From: Pisolithus tinctorius | Taxonomy: Eukaryota > Basidiomycota > Agaricomycetes > Boletales > Pisolithaceae | Assembly: GCA_024663395.1 (NCBI GenBank) | Contig: JANFAH010000097.1 | Coordinates: 62,001-126,000 of the forward strand | DNA length: 64,000 nt | Direction: 5' to 3' | Shown: piece by piece, positions 35,315-47,647 of the stretch | How positions within the stretch are numbered: the first letter of the stretch is position 1 | How the letters are laid out: every line of letters begins with the position of its first letter | Notes under the pieces: model-generated | Databases searched by the model: none | What the model saw: the letters and a program-made list of their open reading frames with translations, nothing else | What the model was told of the DNA's origin: nothing | Made by a program: the position numbers and the translations under genes

Positions 35315-38300
35315 TTATTGCAAGGTAGGTGAGGCCAACAACCTCGAAAATGCAACGATGTGGGTTTCGCAGATCGCGGAAAAGTAAAACTCGTGCTCGG
35401 AATTGTGAGGTTCAACCAGGTTGTGAGCTATCTCGTGCGCCAGAGTGAAGAACCTATCACGCGAAATCAAGCCGTAGCCACAGTTAAAAATATGCAGCGC
35501 TTACCACGATATCTGGGCCTGTGAAAGGTCGCCTTTCTTGACGTCTTCGTCATCTTCAGCGAAGAGTCAGACGTATTGGGGGAGAACCGAAGATGTTAGA
35601 CAAACTACTTACGCCACGCTTCAAAATAACGAAGGTTTAAGAAGATACTGCCATTGCGGTTGAAGGCAATTAAGCCTCCAGTCGAGTCACAGAAGATGTG
35701 CAGCGCGGTTGTCGGGAGACCATAGACCTTGCCCAACGGGGTTATGACATGGATGAATCGCGCGATTATTTCAAGTTTCCGTGTCATGAAAGTTGCTGTT
35801 TCCAGTACATCTGCGATTTTGTTAGTAATTCCTCGACGTGACGACGAACACAAAAGAGACGACCTTTCGTAACGAAAACCTTGATGTCGCCAACAGTACT
35901 CAAGTGGTCCAATTCCCCAACCTGACCAGAGACGTCACAGTATCCTTCGTCCAAAGATTCCTTGATAATTTCCATCTTCTGTCTGTTGCGAAGGAGCTTT
36001 CCTTGCTCCGGCCGGCATGCCCTTATTGCCATATTCACATTGGCGCCTGAAGAGCCACGATTAGCAACGAACAAAAAGAAGCAGACAATGACTCACGAAT
36101 GTCGCTTTGAGGAGTGACCTCCCGCGAACGTCTACAACGGTTTGTGAGAGGATCAAATAGCCCACTACAGACTTACTGTGATTGTACGACGCTTGTGACC
36201 TCTTGTGAAAGGTTCTGCGGAGCCATTCCAACCAATTTGCGTGTTAGGTTCTGCAGCGTGCTGCTGAGGGGTTTTGTTCCCTGTGTGGCCTGGTCGGAGG
36301 TCGGTTCGGGCTCCTTCAAGATATGCTGGGATGATTGTGGTTCCCGTGGAAGGGGAAGAGCCGGAGGAGAACTCGGGCCAGTTTCCCATCCTCCCGGAAT
36401 CTCCGGACGTCGTGCAGGGGGTCGTGCACGAATGGGGGCAGTGCCGGGATGAGTCGAAACGGGTGGGGTAAGTGTTTCGACTGAGTCGGAACCAAGATAG
36501 CGATTCTTAGCTTCCTCTGCCATTTGTTTCTCGTGTTGCTGCTGCTTGAGAATCTTATCGACTGCATGATCAGTCAGAGAGAGAATAATCTGGCTAACGA
36601 TGTAGACGTGCCGTTGTAGCCTCGTCGTCTTAGTGCCTTCAAGTCGGTTGACAAAATAGTCATAAAGAGCAATGCATCGTTGACCTTTACCGTCTCGAAC
36701 AGCAACCGGCACAATGATGTTGCTACCCTGCGTGAAATGCTAGGGACGTGCCACGAGAATAACAGGGCAGGCGACTCACTCATACATGTCCACCTGTCCG
36801 CTGTAGGAAAGCCATAGCTCTATGACCCCCTGCCCAATCCGCTTCGCAGCAGCTGACGCATCCTGCGTGCGCGTCGACCGAATGTTATCTGAGTCGAGGG
36901 TTTTGACGATTGTCAGTTTCCCGAATACCCTAACCTTGAAATTGTCCGGTTTTGAGAGCCATGAAAGAGATACTTTCGTACGAGCATGCGTATGCTCGTG
37001 GAGAAACAACGGGAGCCTTTCCAACACAAGTGCACGTGTTTCTGCGGCGATCTTCGCATTGGGTATTTCGCGGCTAACTTTGCACTCCTCCCGAACGACT
37101 GCACTCAAAGGTTTGCATCCAAGCCAGGCATAAAAATCTGGCATCGTCAGTTAACGACGACCGGACATTGCACGCACCGACTTACTTTCTAACAGGTCTT
37201 CTTGAGGTGCGGCAAAGATTGAATCTCCGAACAGTTGATAGGCATTGGTATCGTCAGCAATCACGATGTCATGCGCTTTGAGCAAGTTGTGCTGGAATTC
37301 CCATCTATCTTCATCTAGTTCTTTTGTACTGTCTGTAACAGTCTTGGTGGGTTTCTGACGACGAACACCGAGCAAAATCGGGGAGGTCTTCATTTTGTTG
37401 ACAATGACCGCAGGCAACAGACGCCGATTCACAGCGAGATTACGCAGCTCCGTCAGGAAGCTATGTGTAGGTTAGGTTGACTTCATTTATAGTTCGACAA
37501 CACTCGCACTTTTCGAATCCTCCCGCCATATCATAGAACCTTCGGGGGTTAGCCAGCAGGATCCCAGCAACCTCTTCCACGGATGGCTCATTCTTTGAGC
37601 CACATGCACTAAGGAATCGGTTCGCGTTGACCCCAAAGTCGACGAAGATAAACAACTTTGAATGAAATTCGCCTCCGGTCGGTTTGCCCAAATAACATTG
37701 AGAGGGAGCTAACCATCGTACGGGTTGCGAGCCTGATCCTTTGCTCGGCACGATTGGTATCTTCGACAGCGTGGTAAGTTGAGCAGGGTGGAAACCTACG
37801 TAATTGTCAACTGATGTAAACGTCCAACAGTCTGGAGAAGTACTTGTGACGCGTTCAGACAGTATTTCAAACCATTGTCGAGCCATGGCTTCGTTCTGAG
37901 GAGGTGTCTTTTCCAACAAGGAAAGGAGCATAGATGCTGGTGGATGTTCTTGCACCCCAAGCTTACCCGCAACATCTTTCCGGTTGTCAGCTTGAACAAC
38001 AGAGAACCCCAAAAGCTTCCACTGAGGGTTCCCAAAAACCTTGTACATGGGTTAGTACCGAGATACAACGTTCGTGAGCAATAATGTACCTCTCGAATGG
38101 TGCCCAAATGAAAGCCATCTTCATTTTCCGCAGGTATAAATGCAACATTCGCGAAGTCATCGGGCGTATAATCAGGGTACCTCGCCGGAATATTGTCACA
38201 CAAATACTTGAACGCTACCGTCCTGACAGCTGCATCTGGGGAGCTGCAAAGCTGGACGATGGTACCTAAAGGCGGAATGCGCAGTAGACCAAGACGAAAC

Positions 38301-41300
38301 AAAAGCTTAGCTAAAGAACAAGGAAAGTTAGGCGCGCATACACATCGGAGCCAACAAAAATCAGCTTGCCTTCCTCAGAAGTACTCTTCCACTTGGGTTT
38401 TTCGCCCCAGTCTAGAACTGGCAGCTTCAGCTGACGGAAAATGTCGATTGGTTCATATAGATCGCAAGCCCGATGCCTGATCCTCTTCGTGCCCGTATCG
38501 CTATTCCCTCCTTCTCCAGTGAAGGCACTTGTCGCTGATAATCTAGATATCTCCTCAGTGGATAAATCGTCCTTTACAGAGACAAGGTATCCTATGAGAT
38601 CCGGTATCGTCCAATCTCCAGTCTTGATCATCCTAACAAAGACGTCAGGTTACATCCGGTCCCCGATTGTGCCTCGATTTACCGGTCAAATACTACCTGA
38701 AGGTCAACATGTTTTCGCACGCCAATAAAGATCAACATCTTCTCCATCGACCCCTTAATCGGAATGCCAGAGATGTTGACGACCGGGAGGTCACTGAAGA
38801 TCTTCACGGTCGGAAAGTATGACCCTCCTGGAGTCTGCAGACCACTCGTGGTCGGTACACAATTCTTGCCAGAGAGTAGCGCCTTCACAGAATTCTGCGC
38901 TTCGTGCGATAAGGAGAACCAGGTACGAGAGAGGATGGTCAAAACACGCTCCGACCACTCAACTGACTTGGTAAAGTCATAAGTAGGGTTATTTGCCAAT
39001 GTCTCTGGTCTGGCAATGTATTGTAACCAATCCATCACCGTCAATTCCTTCCAACCGAAGGAGAGGAGCTGCGTCGGTGCGAAGTGCCGAGTAACGCTGA
39101 GCGGGGCGAGTGACGCTGGGAGCGGACCATCCAAGGGAATATGCGTGCCAACACCTCGAACGTTGATGAAGTATTGCACTGCAGATAAAGGAAGCACTTT
39201 GCCATCGCCAGTGCTGGGGCATAAGACGGTTGCGTTAAGCAGTTCCATGCGCATTCTGTCCATGTCGATGGTAGAATTAGTCGAGGGAAAATTAATCCAC
39301 CATTTGAGACATGCGACTAGTTCTTCTTCGTTTAGAGGGTGCTTGCGTAGTTCCGATAAAACGTCATGGAAAGTAATGGGCGAAATCATCCCCTGACTTT
39401 GCAGGGCTCTAACTGTGAGAGCTCCTTCTCGCACCACAACCTCAGGGAGAACTGGAAGGTACTTTAGGAATTCGGAGAAAGTGGGATCGGGTTCCTTGAT
39501 GTCAGAAGCGCCGCGAACGCCAGCAGATGAAAGTAACTTCAAAGGATTAGTAGAACAACCATAAAACGCTCTCTCAAGTAGATGGGAAACCTCGGAGGAT
39601 GGTGTCGACGCACGAAAGGTGAAGAACTTGAGAATGTGTACGAAACGTTGGCGAAGCCAGTCTTCTAGTTCAGGTTCCGGGCGAAAACCGGCATTGCCTC
39701 TTGACTTTGCCGCTTCCTCCCAAAGATCGTTAATATTAGCGAGCTCAAGATCGTATGCCACACGAGATAAGAAACCCCCGACGTAGAGAAGCTCCCTGTT
39801 CCAGACTGGTTCCAACAGTAAGTTCAAGTAGCATCTGATGCATACCTACTTACCAGCAACGTTTTTGTCACTCAAGACAGATGTCAGTGCGAATAAATAA
39901 TGCCCATTACGAAACTCACACCAAGTCTATGGACTCGCGTTCAACCGTGGGTATGAACCGCGACGCCATATGTCCTCCTATACCTGTCGTCTGTCCAGTA
40001 GCATGACCCTGTAAAAGACGCTCAGCGAACGCACAAAGTTGATGAGGATGCTCCCACTATAAACAACCGAGCTTGGCCTGCTCTGAAGATAGCAGTAAGT
40101 GACTTCGTCTTAGAGTGAACTTAGGAGGACAAACCCATCCAAATCCGCTCTGAGACCTTGGAAAACGCCACCTGCACACTCCGGATGATCCCTCTCATCC
40201 GCGATGCTCAGATCATACTCATTTTTCCCCGTCTTATGGTTTTCTACGTCAGACTTGAACCCAGAAAGGTCCAGCAACCACATACATAAATGAGGTTGTA
40301 CCTGAGCTGCTGTGGTGGATTCTTCTTCATTGAACGCAGTAACTCAGCAGATAGCTTTTTATCAACTTTTACGTTGACCTCAGTGGTGAACACTGTGAGT
40401 GTTACACTCGTCCGGTGAAGCTCCGTCAAGGCTTTCGGGGGCAGTTGCAGTACCGGCGGCGATGCCGGTCGACGAGAGGTAGTCGTAGTCGTGAAAGATG
40501 CAAGGAGCGATGAGAAAAACCCGCTCTGTGGCTTACGTGGTTCGGATGCTTGTAGTGCAGGTGGTCTCTCAGCGGCCACAGTGTACACGGCTCGCATGAC
40601 CTCAGCTTCTATTCTAATCTCTGTAGCACTGTCAGCTTCGCAAAACGATCGGGATCCAAACGAACGTACGGTGGGACTGAATGTTCTGAATATGCATGAT
40701 ATTGAGACCACTGGACTTCTTTAATCCTTTGGGAATGTCGAGCGTTCGTGACACACCAGTGGACTTTTTCAAATGGCCTATGCGAAAACGGTCGAAGTAA
40801 ACGCTGACGTCGTTCAGATGAACCATAAAGGTAATTGAGGATGCCAGGAATCGCATCAAGTCGAAAGCTGGTGGAATCGGACCGGGTTCTCGCAATGTCA
40901 TTTCGAACGTCGTCCACGGGTCTGAGTCTCCTTTCGACGGCAGGTCGCCGCGACGGACATGTAGCTAGTCCTTCAAATAAGCCAATTTATTCGTTTCACG
41001 GAACGCCCGACCCACCTGGTCTTTGTTGTCTTTCCAGTAAAACTGCATCCCATGGCCTACAAATAGCCCCTTGATATTAAAAAATTCAAGAAGAATACGA
41101 GGAAAAAGAATACCTCCAGATGACACAAACGGATTCTCTGTTACCGAGAACAAGCTGTAAAAACCTAGTTCATTTAACTTGAGAACCCAAGACACGAGAG
41201 AAAAGCCTAATGCAACAAACCAACACCGAATGCTCCGATCTTCTCTTCGTCAGGATTCCCCTCAGCTTCAAGACATAAATGTAAGAACAAAGCACGGCAA

Positions 41301-41824
41301 ATCATTGGGGCTTACGCACCAATCTTCCGCAATCTAGACCAATCTTCGTCTCTAAAAGCTATGCCATTATTTCTAAACGTCCATTGCACGACCTGAGTGA
41401 AAATGTAACTCTGTCAAACTAGGGAGCTAGCGCATTCAACATAACACTCGTACAGGAGCGGTCTTCAGATCTGGAAGGACCTGCGGTTCATCACTGTCTT
41501 TTTTATCCTTGTGAATGTACTGCTCCGTCTCAAAACGAATCTCAACAGTGGATGATCGAGCATCGTCAGAGTTCTGAAGAAGTTCCCGGAATACTGTTGC
41601 GCAGTATGATCACCACGTGAAGTTACGAGCATGCTAAAAATCCAGCAATCTCACCTGTGAACTCTCCGGAGTATCGCGCAAGCACCTTGTCTATCAATGC
41701 ACGCTGATTCACTTCGACTGATTCGTCATGACCAGTATTCCACTGCAAATGTCCCGAATAAGCCAGACGTGTACAAGCTACAGGCCCCAGGGGGACATAC
41801 CAGTGCTTCGCGGTCGTGTGACAT
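35315..41824 (-). CDS. DUF3684 giant protein: GHKL/HSP90-like ATPase with C-terminal HExxH
   Basis: About 25 exons and roughly 1,750 residues. Resolved exons include 41824-41801, 41742-41655, 41593-41454, 41392-41320, 41164-41114, 41056-41016, 40964-40670, 40082-40058, 40008-39920, 39870-39854, 39805-38683, 38632-38370, 38310-38090, 38039-37510, 37461-37186, 37137-36780, 36722-36177, 36131-36098, 36046-35864, 35810-35613, 35553-35505, 35453-35315. The N-terminus carries a Bergerat ATPase: FRELLQNSDDA (N box) and EKIGAFGVGF (G1), as in HSP90 and sacsin. GHATGQTTGIGGHM follows, then a long helical region. Near the end, WFFTLAHEIAHNLVEP and HNSEHEFYFSAICE contain HExxH. No function is established. 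The junction near 40,250-40,300 and the exon at 41266 are unresolved; the intron at 38369 is GC-AG. Confidence 0.85.
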
Positions 41825-42479
41825 TGTGTGCTCTGACAGAAGCTGGTTGGATCTGTCGTAAGAGGCGCCCTCCCGCCTGTTATGATGAGCAGCCCGGACT
41901 TCGCTGCAGGCAGGACCCAAGTGCCCTAAGCCTCGGAGGCATTACCCATTAATACGCACTTCATTTACATAAGCACAATCCAGGCACTGACAACATACTA
42001 CTCAAGTAAGGAGATCAAGGCTAGCGATCCCAGTTAAACAATCATAAGCCAACTTGGATTCACCCCAAACGTATAAGCCAACCCACTGTAATTCTAACGA
42101 CGGACAACTCAAAAAAGTCAACCATTATAAGAAACGACATGCTCTCGAAGGAGGTATAAAGGCTTGGACAATAGTGAAAATCGCAGGAACCAGTGTGATG
42201 AAAATATGCAGTGATGTGTGTGTTTCGTGAGTTGAAAAGATAGTATCCAATGTTGGTTTCAATATCATGCGAAAAGTGCTGCGACGGAAAGCCGAGGGGT
42301 TAGCCATAAAGGAGCAGGCGCGGATGAATACGGGCTTAGGGCGAGCGGAAGAAGGAAGTATAATCGATAAACAGAATGCATAGGGTGATTCGTTTCGGGA
42401 GGCAGATGACTGAGCATGTAAGACGTTCACAGTCGCTACGGTGGTGTATGAGGCACTCTGTCATCACAAGTATCGGATA
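41825..42479. other. Intergenic, DUF3684 promoter and 3' flank of membrane-protein gene
   Basis: Both neighbours are on the minus strand. A 101-codon reverse frame at 42430-42125 has no in-phase splice link to the gene above it and no motif, so I do not call it. No repeats recognised. Confidence 0.35.
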
Positions 42480-43804
42480 TCACCGATTTGCAGACAGTGC
42501 GACTGCAAACCATCCGAAGATGGTCATCAAAAAACGAACCACCCATGCGGAATCGGCACTGATCCCAAGCCCAGGATGCAGTTGGAGTGCAAGTGCAATA
42601 TCAAATTCGGGCACAGCTGACCGGTAAGCGCGTCGGCGACCGTGCACAAGGGGCAGAATTGCCTCGTCATGAGCCGTCCGGGACGGAACCAAGCCAAGCG
42701 GAGGGGATGCACTAGCACGAACTGACCACAGCGGCCGGGAAGGCGTGGTGGAGGGCACCTCCCTTGCCACAGGATTGTCTGGGTCACGAGATGAAGTTTG
42801 AATACATGAAAAGGCAGGTAAAGGCAGGAGCTTTTCGGTGGAATTATCCGTGGAAGTTCCGGTGACGTCTGGGGGAAGATCGCAAGCAAAATGAATCGGA
42901 GTCATATCCATGGCGTCTTGATACTTTTCGACGTCATCCCCATCCGAATCAATGTCTGACGTATCAACATCTTTGGGGGTTTCTTCATCATACAAACCGC
43001 GCTTTTCCACCAGGCGGCAGGGATTGAACTGCGCATGATCTTGTGTGATGGTAGTCTCTGGTTGTGGAAAAGGTGCTCCTGACTTTTGGAAGTGGGGTAA
43101 CAGTTCCCATGCATTCCTCGAGGCAACCACGTGGGAAACGAGAAACTTGGTGATATACAGAACCAGCATAATACAGGCCAAAGCCAAGAATGCAGCTACG
43201 CAAGAGAGCACCAGCACCAACAACGAGAAGGTCGGTTGACGTTGTTCGCTCTTGGATATTGGGGAACGACCGACGCTGGCGGAAGTATTGGTCGGCGCGT
43301 GTATCGAGTTGCTCAACCCCTCACTACTATGCCCAACATCGAGTTCACCGATTTGCTCGTCTGAAACCATAAACGGGCCGCTGCGTGATCCACCCTCCGT
43401 GTGCTCGAGGGTGGACGGCTCCTTGAGGGACACCACTGGTTCCCCAGTCGAGGGGACTACCTGGAAAAGGTAATCGTTCCGCCCCCCATCGTCCGAAGCC
43501 ATGAACGACACACGTGCTGTATCATCCCTGTATGCATCTTTGCTAATTATGTCGAAGCGGAATGAAAACCAGTCATCAAGATGAAAGACATGAGGAATGC
43601 AAGTGGAAGAAAAAGCACCAACCCTGCACCGATCTGGAAGGCGGTCTGGCCAACTTCAGGGAACGACTGAACGTCTCTGGAGGATGGTGTCATTAAAAAT
43701 GACATGCCCGAACTGTACATACTTGTTACTTACAATTCTGTGCCAGGCAATATGGGACGGCCAAGGACGAGCGCAAATAAAGAGACGGAGGCAAGCAGAC
43801 TCAT
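42480..43804 (-). CDS. Single-pass membrane protein with signal peptide, unknown function
   Basis: Exons 43804-43734, 43676-43623, 43527-42480 encode 390 residues. MSLLASVSLFALVLGRPI is a probable signal peptide. A short luminal/extracellular region (QSFPEVGQTAFQIG, then DTARVSFMASDDGG) precedes one clear transmembrane helix, SLLVLVLSCVAAFLALACIM, and a 230-residue cytosolic part with an acidic patch (DIDSDGDDVEKYQDAMD). The layout, signal peptide, brief ectodomain, one TM and a long low-complexity tail, is common in Agaricomycete genomes as uncharacterised proteins. The C-terminus (FLMTIFGWFAVAL) is again hydrophobic. I know no domain for it. It is divergent from the SPO7 gene. Confidence 0.72.
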
Positions 43805-43920
43805 CGATATTATCGCTAATAGCCTGGACCCGTCAGTCTATCAAACTCGACAAGTGAAATGGAGAGAGACAGTGCCTCGCGCGGAACACGCCACCGCACA
43901 CGGCGGGGAACTTTTCCCAG

Positions 43921-43928
43921 TCACGTGA
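43921..43928. promoter_or_regulatory. TCACGTGA palindrome in a divergent promoter
   Basis: A perfect 8-bp palindrome containing CACGTG lies between the start codons of the membrane-protein gene and SPO7, 218 bp apart. It matches the E-box core also found in two other divergent promoters of the window. Confidence 0.4.
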
Positions 43929-44022
43929 TTCATACCGATCAGCGGTGCCCCCCAGCCATTCAATTCCATTCCACTTGACCCTGTCCAAGTAAAGGCCAGC
44001 TCAGTCACAACAACCTCCGTGC

Positions 44023-45049
44023 ATGCGTCGCCGCCACGCGTCACACCAGCCACACACATCCTACCACCCACCCAATGACCCAGCAACCTACCGCGATTTG
44101 CTCCTTTTCGAGGAGAGACTGAAGACCAATGCTGCCTCTCTGCAACGTAGAAAGTCCCGCTATCAGCGTGAGCCATTTGTCGCACACTTCTGCATCCATA
44201 GCTAACGGGACCGTAGTATTCCTTGTTAACCTTATTTTTGCCATTGTCTTCCTCTTGTCTGAAGTCTTGCTGCAGACAGCGTTTCTAGACATACCGTATA
44301 CTTATGCCCTTCGGAGTACCTTCCCGGACGTATATGGGAAAGATCAGTCCGTCAAGCTCCATCCCTACATCCCTTCTGGCCTTTTGTTTGTCGCTGTCAC
44401 TGCCCTGTTCCTCTTCTTTGCAAGTGGGATGTACGCCGAGAAGATTGCTTATGCTAACCGGTAAACAGCGCTACCCTTATCAGTCCTCGACGCTGCTGAT
44501 TACAGTCATTTTCGAAGCTATGTCCCCCATGCGAACAAGGCACTCCGCTCGTTTAATATGTATCTCAATGTCCGCAAGCCGCCATTGAGGTCCAAGTTTC
44601 CTCTTAACCCTATGTCCTTTTTCTACCCGCGTCCCCACACCCCCCCTGAATCTAGCAATAAGCCCCCTTCCAAAACGACAATATACGACCGGAGTACATC
44701 AGTTCCCATTTCTCCAATTCCTCCTGCGAGCAATCCCCGTGGTGAACTAATTTTTTCATCTCGCGTGGATCGGTCGTTTCGCGAATCATACGAGCGATAT
44801 CGCGCGGCGTTTGAGAGGAAGCGACAAGACAGGGAGAAATCTGCTGCTCTGGAAACATGGTGGGGTTGGCTGTACTTCCAGATGCCTTGGAACAGGCAGA
44901 CCCCGGCAGAAGTAGTAACACAAGTTCGGAAAACTTCTTCGAACAGAGGAAGGGGAAACGCGATTTCAACGCCTTCGTCGTCTAGGCGGTCGAGCCGCAG
45001 TCGAACCACCCCTTCTGTACAACTTTCTGCTCATATCAGTTGTAATTAA
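44023..45049 (+). CDS. SPO7: SPO7-like regulatory subunit of the Nem1-Spo7 phosphatase
   Basis: Exons 44023-44167, 44217-44460, 44506-45049 encode 310 residues. The family core is present: DPATYRDLLLFEERLKTNAA, SLQRRKSRYQ, a transmembrane segment (LFLVNLIFAIVFLLSEVLL), LHPYIPSGLLFVAVTALFLF as a second, then EKIAYANRHFRSYVPHANKA and MYLNVRKPPLRSKFPLNP. A C-terminal helix EEL-like region reads SYERYRAAFERKRQDREK. In yeast Spo7 holds Nem1 in the nuclear envelope/ER, and the complex dephosphorylates Pah1 to favour diacylglycerol and triacylglycerol. The 49-nt intron 1 acceptor (CCGTAG) was chosen over an earlier AG that would leave only 34 nt. Nem1 is not in the window. Confidence 0.88.
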
Positions 45050-45524
45050 TGAAAAGGCTTTGACGGCCACTTGACGACCATATGTTTCATACGTCAGCGT
45101 CTTAGGACTTTGTATGTACTTCACCGATATGGGTAGAACCTCGGTTAAGCTCTATGCCGCAGATATCGTGCGTTCCGCAATCACAGTACTTGCGGTAACG
45201 TAATGGTATGAATTGAATAGAAGTCGAACTTAGGTTTTCGAATTTGATATGCCCATCGCCGCCATTCTCGTGGATTCACTATGGCCTGATGTCTTGTAGA
45301 TGACATTTACAGTAGGCCATAGCTATCACGTCGGCGACGTTCTGCGCGCACCGACTCAATGCAGCAAGAACTTGGAAGGTCTTCAGATTACCTTTTGAGC
45401 GATTTATTGTTAGGTAATACATGGAAGATTTTATCGGGTAAAAATGATAAGCTGAACAACTTGAGCTGATCTGGCAAGCAGTAAATAACTCTCAGAGCTG
45501 CAGCTGCAGCGATCTATGTAGATT
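45050..45524. other. Intergenic region upstream of HIS2
   Basis: Between SPO7 (+) and HIS2 (+). It should contain the 3' UTR of SPO7 and the HIS2 promoter. A CAGCTGCAG pair of PstI-like palindromes lies at about 45500, just before the start. No gene recognised. Confidence 0.35.
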
Positions 45525-46610
45525 ATGCCTTTCAGTCACCATTCGCACTCTGGTCAATTTTGCAAGCATGCAAAAGGAACCCTGGAAGAAGTTGTTCTAG
45601 CAGCGATCAAACAAGGTTTTCGAGTCTACGGACTCACCGAACATGTTCCCCGGTACAGCCTAGACCATTTGTATCCAGAAGAGGTTCCTTCTTTTCTCTG
45701 AACGAGGGTACTGGCACACGCTCATATAGGCCCTGGATATAGATAGAAGCAGGGCTGTCGCCTGTCAGCCTCATGAAACAATTTACGGACTTCCTGGACG
45801 AAGCTCATAGGCTCAAGTCAGCCTACGCCTCCCAAATCACCCTTCTGGTCGGCCTCGAAACCGAGTACATCACCGAAGATGATCTGGATATGCTCTCCTC
45901 CATTCTTTTAGAACAGTCTAACCGCATCGAGTACATCGTCGGTTCAGTGCACCACGTTCATGAAATCCCCATCGACTTTGACCGCGCCACGTTCGATGAC
46001 GCCTTACGCAGATTCGCATCCACAGCCGAAGCTGATACCCCCCGTGCTAGTCACATGGACCAGTTCCTTTCGGCTTATTTTGATGCGCAATACACGTTAC
46101 TGAAACGTTTCCGACCGGAAATTATCGGCCACTTGGACCTCTGTAGGCTTTACGACCCGAGGTTGCGTTTCGCGGAATACCCGAACGCTTACAACAGACT
46201 AGAGAGAAATATTTCATTCGCTGCCAGCTATGGTGCTCTGTTCGAGTTTAACGCGGCTGCATTGCGGAAAGGGTGGGACACTTGCTATCCTGGGAGGGAC
46301 GTTGCTGAGGTGCGTGCAGAAAATTACCTCAAATGTGTATCCTCATGTCTTCCATTAGTTGATTCATGCCCTAGGTGGGCGCTTTACCTTGTCGGATGAC
46401 AGCCATGGACCTCAGGGTGTGGGCGAGAAATACCCGGAGATGCGAGATTATTTGCGTGGATTAAGGGTGTCAGAGATCTGGTTTTTGAGTCGCCCTGCCG
46501 ATGGCTACGTTCACCACGTCTTTGAACGGGGTCTTGCTGCTACACGCGTCGGCGGCGAGTGGTGGGATGACCACTTCTGGGAATGCCAGTCGCAAACTGT
46601 TCAGCACTGA
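45525..46610 (+). CDS. HIS2: Histidinol-phosphatase, PHP type (HIS2)
   Basis: Exons 45525-45683, 45743-46309, 46359-46610 encode 325 residues, the length of fungal His2. It removes phosphate from L-histidinol phosphate, the penultimate reaction set of histidine synthesis. PHP metal-binding motifs are visible: PFSHHSHSGQFCKHA at the start, LTEHVPR, LVGLETEYI, YIVGSVHHVHEIPIDFD, EIIGHLDLCR, FEFNAAALRKGW, and FTLSDDSHGPQGVG near the end. All expected His/Asp/Glu ligands are present. The start ATG sits directly before the first metal motif, as in homologues. Confidence 0.95.
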
Positions 46611-47647
46611 TCATGATGCATAACTCACGCCCTATTTTACTTACTCGTTTTGGACTTTTTGGCGCTTTTCATACCCTTCGTGAAGGAGATGCACTTCGCC
46701 GCTTCCCTTGGAGACCCCAGCACTTACCGATCTCCATACTGACCCACGCAACATCCACCCGCCGCAAACTGGCAGCCAACTCAGGCGATGTAATTGCTAT
46801 ATGATTGCGCCGTAAATTATCGGTGACGACGCCCGAATGTACAAGGGCATAATAGCCTGTTGCCTCGTGAGTCGCGGAAGCTGTGTGAACAAGACTTGCC
46901 CTTAATTTTATAGACCTTCTGACGCTGTTATCCCTTGCTATCCTCAATACTTGTTGACTCAACGTAATTACTGTTGAACAAAATTTCCAAACGTAAATCG
47001 ATGTATCGCATCATTTTTGATCTTCCCGGCACTGAGAGCCTCAGCTGTGGTCCTTTTTCCCCACGAACTCATGTAACCAGCCAACCTGTCGGTCAACTCA
47101 CTTGGGAAAATTAGAGAATTTATGGACACACGACCAATCTTGGTGTGTTCCCGGTGTAACTGATCATGTGTCGCTCAACCAGACTCCGCGAACGCAGCCA
47201 GTGACTTGTGAAGAAAAAGCTTGCGAGCCGGACATAAATCGATAAATCGATGTTGCCTGTCTTCCGCAATGTGACTGGACGCGCTCAATAATATTTGCAT
47301 CGGGCAGCTGATGATGATCGATATGGATTGTTGGAAAAGTCACCCCACAAGCATTGTCCGATCGTTGATGGGAGCGTTCACTTACAGTCCACGTTACGTC
47401 GTTGACCAACCACTCCCCCCTCTGCCACTACCACAGAGATGCGCGGAACTTCAAGGGTTTCGATGGTAGGGTATAAATATTCTACTGGACCTGCTCTCCA
47501 ATCCTCAACACACAGCAGCCAATTCTACATCCATCGGCTACTCTACTTCGCATTCCTTAATTCTGTAGGGCTTACTTCATTTCTCCACGAGTATCCACAT
47601 TTCCTCACTTGTGCCGACAGTCCTACTTCGCCGCCAGTAATATCAGA
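46611..47647. other. Intergenic region upstream of small Cys-rich gene
   Basis: About 1 kb without a supported gene. Open frames on both strands (for example reverse 46962-46669) carry no motif. The right end contains a TATA box for the gene at 47648. Confidence 0.35.
47472..47479 (+). promoter_or_regulatory. TATA box (TATAAATA)
   Basis: A consensus TATAAATA followed 25-40 bp later by a CA-rich initiator-like stretch (CAATCCTCAACACACAG). It lies 169 bp upstream of the start codon of the small Cys-rich gene, giving a plausible 5' UTR of about 140 nt. Confidence 0.55.

Noticed and set aside
42125..42430. Reverse frame that might extend the single-pass membrane protein
   Set aside because: The only good donor near its stop is in a different phase from the acceptor before this frame, so joining them breaks the reading frame.
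44168..44201. 34-nt intron in SPO7
   Set aside because: Too short for normal splicing and gives a worse match; the acceptor at 44216 gives a 49-nt intron and restores the conserved membrane segment.
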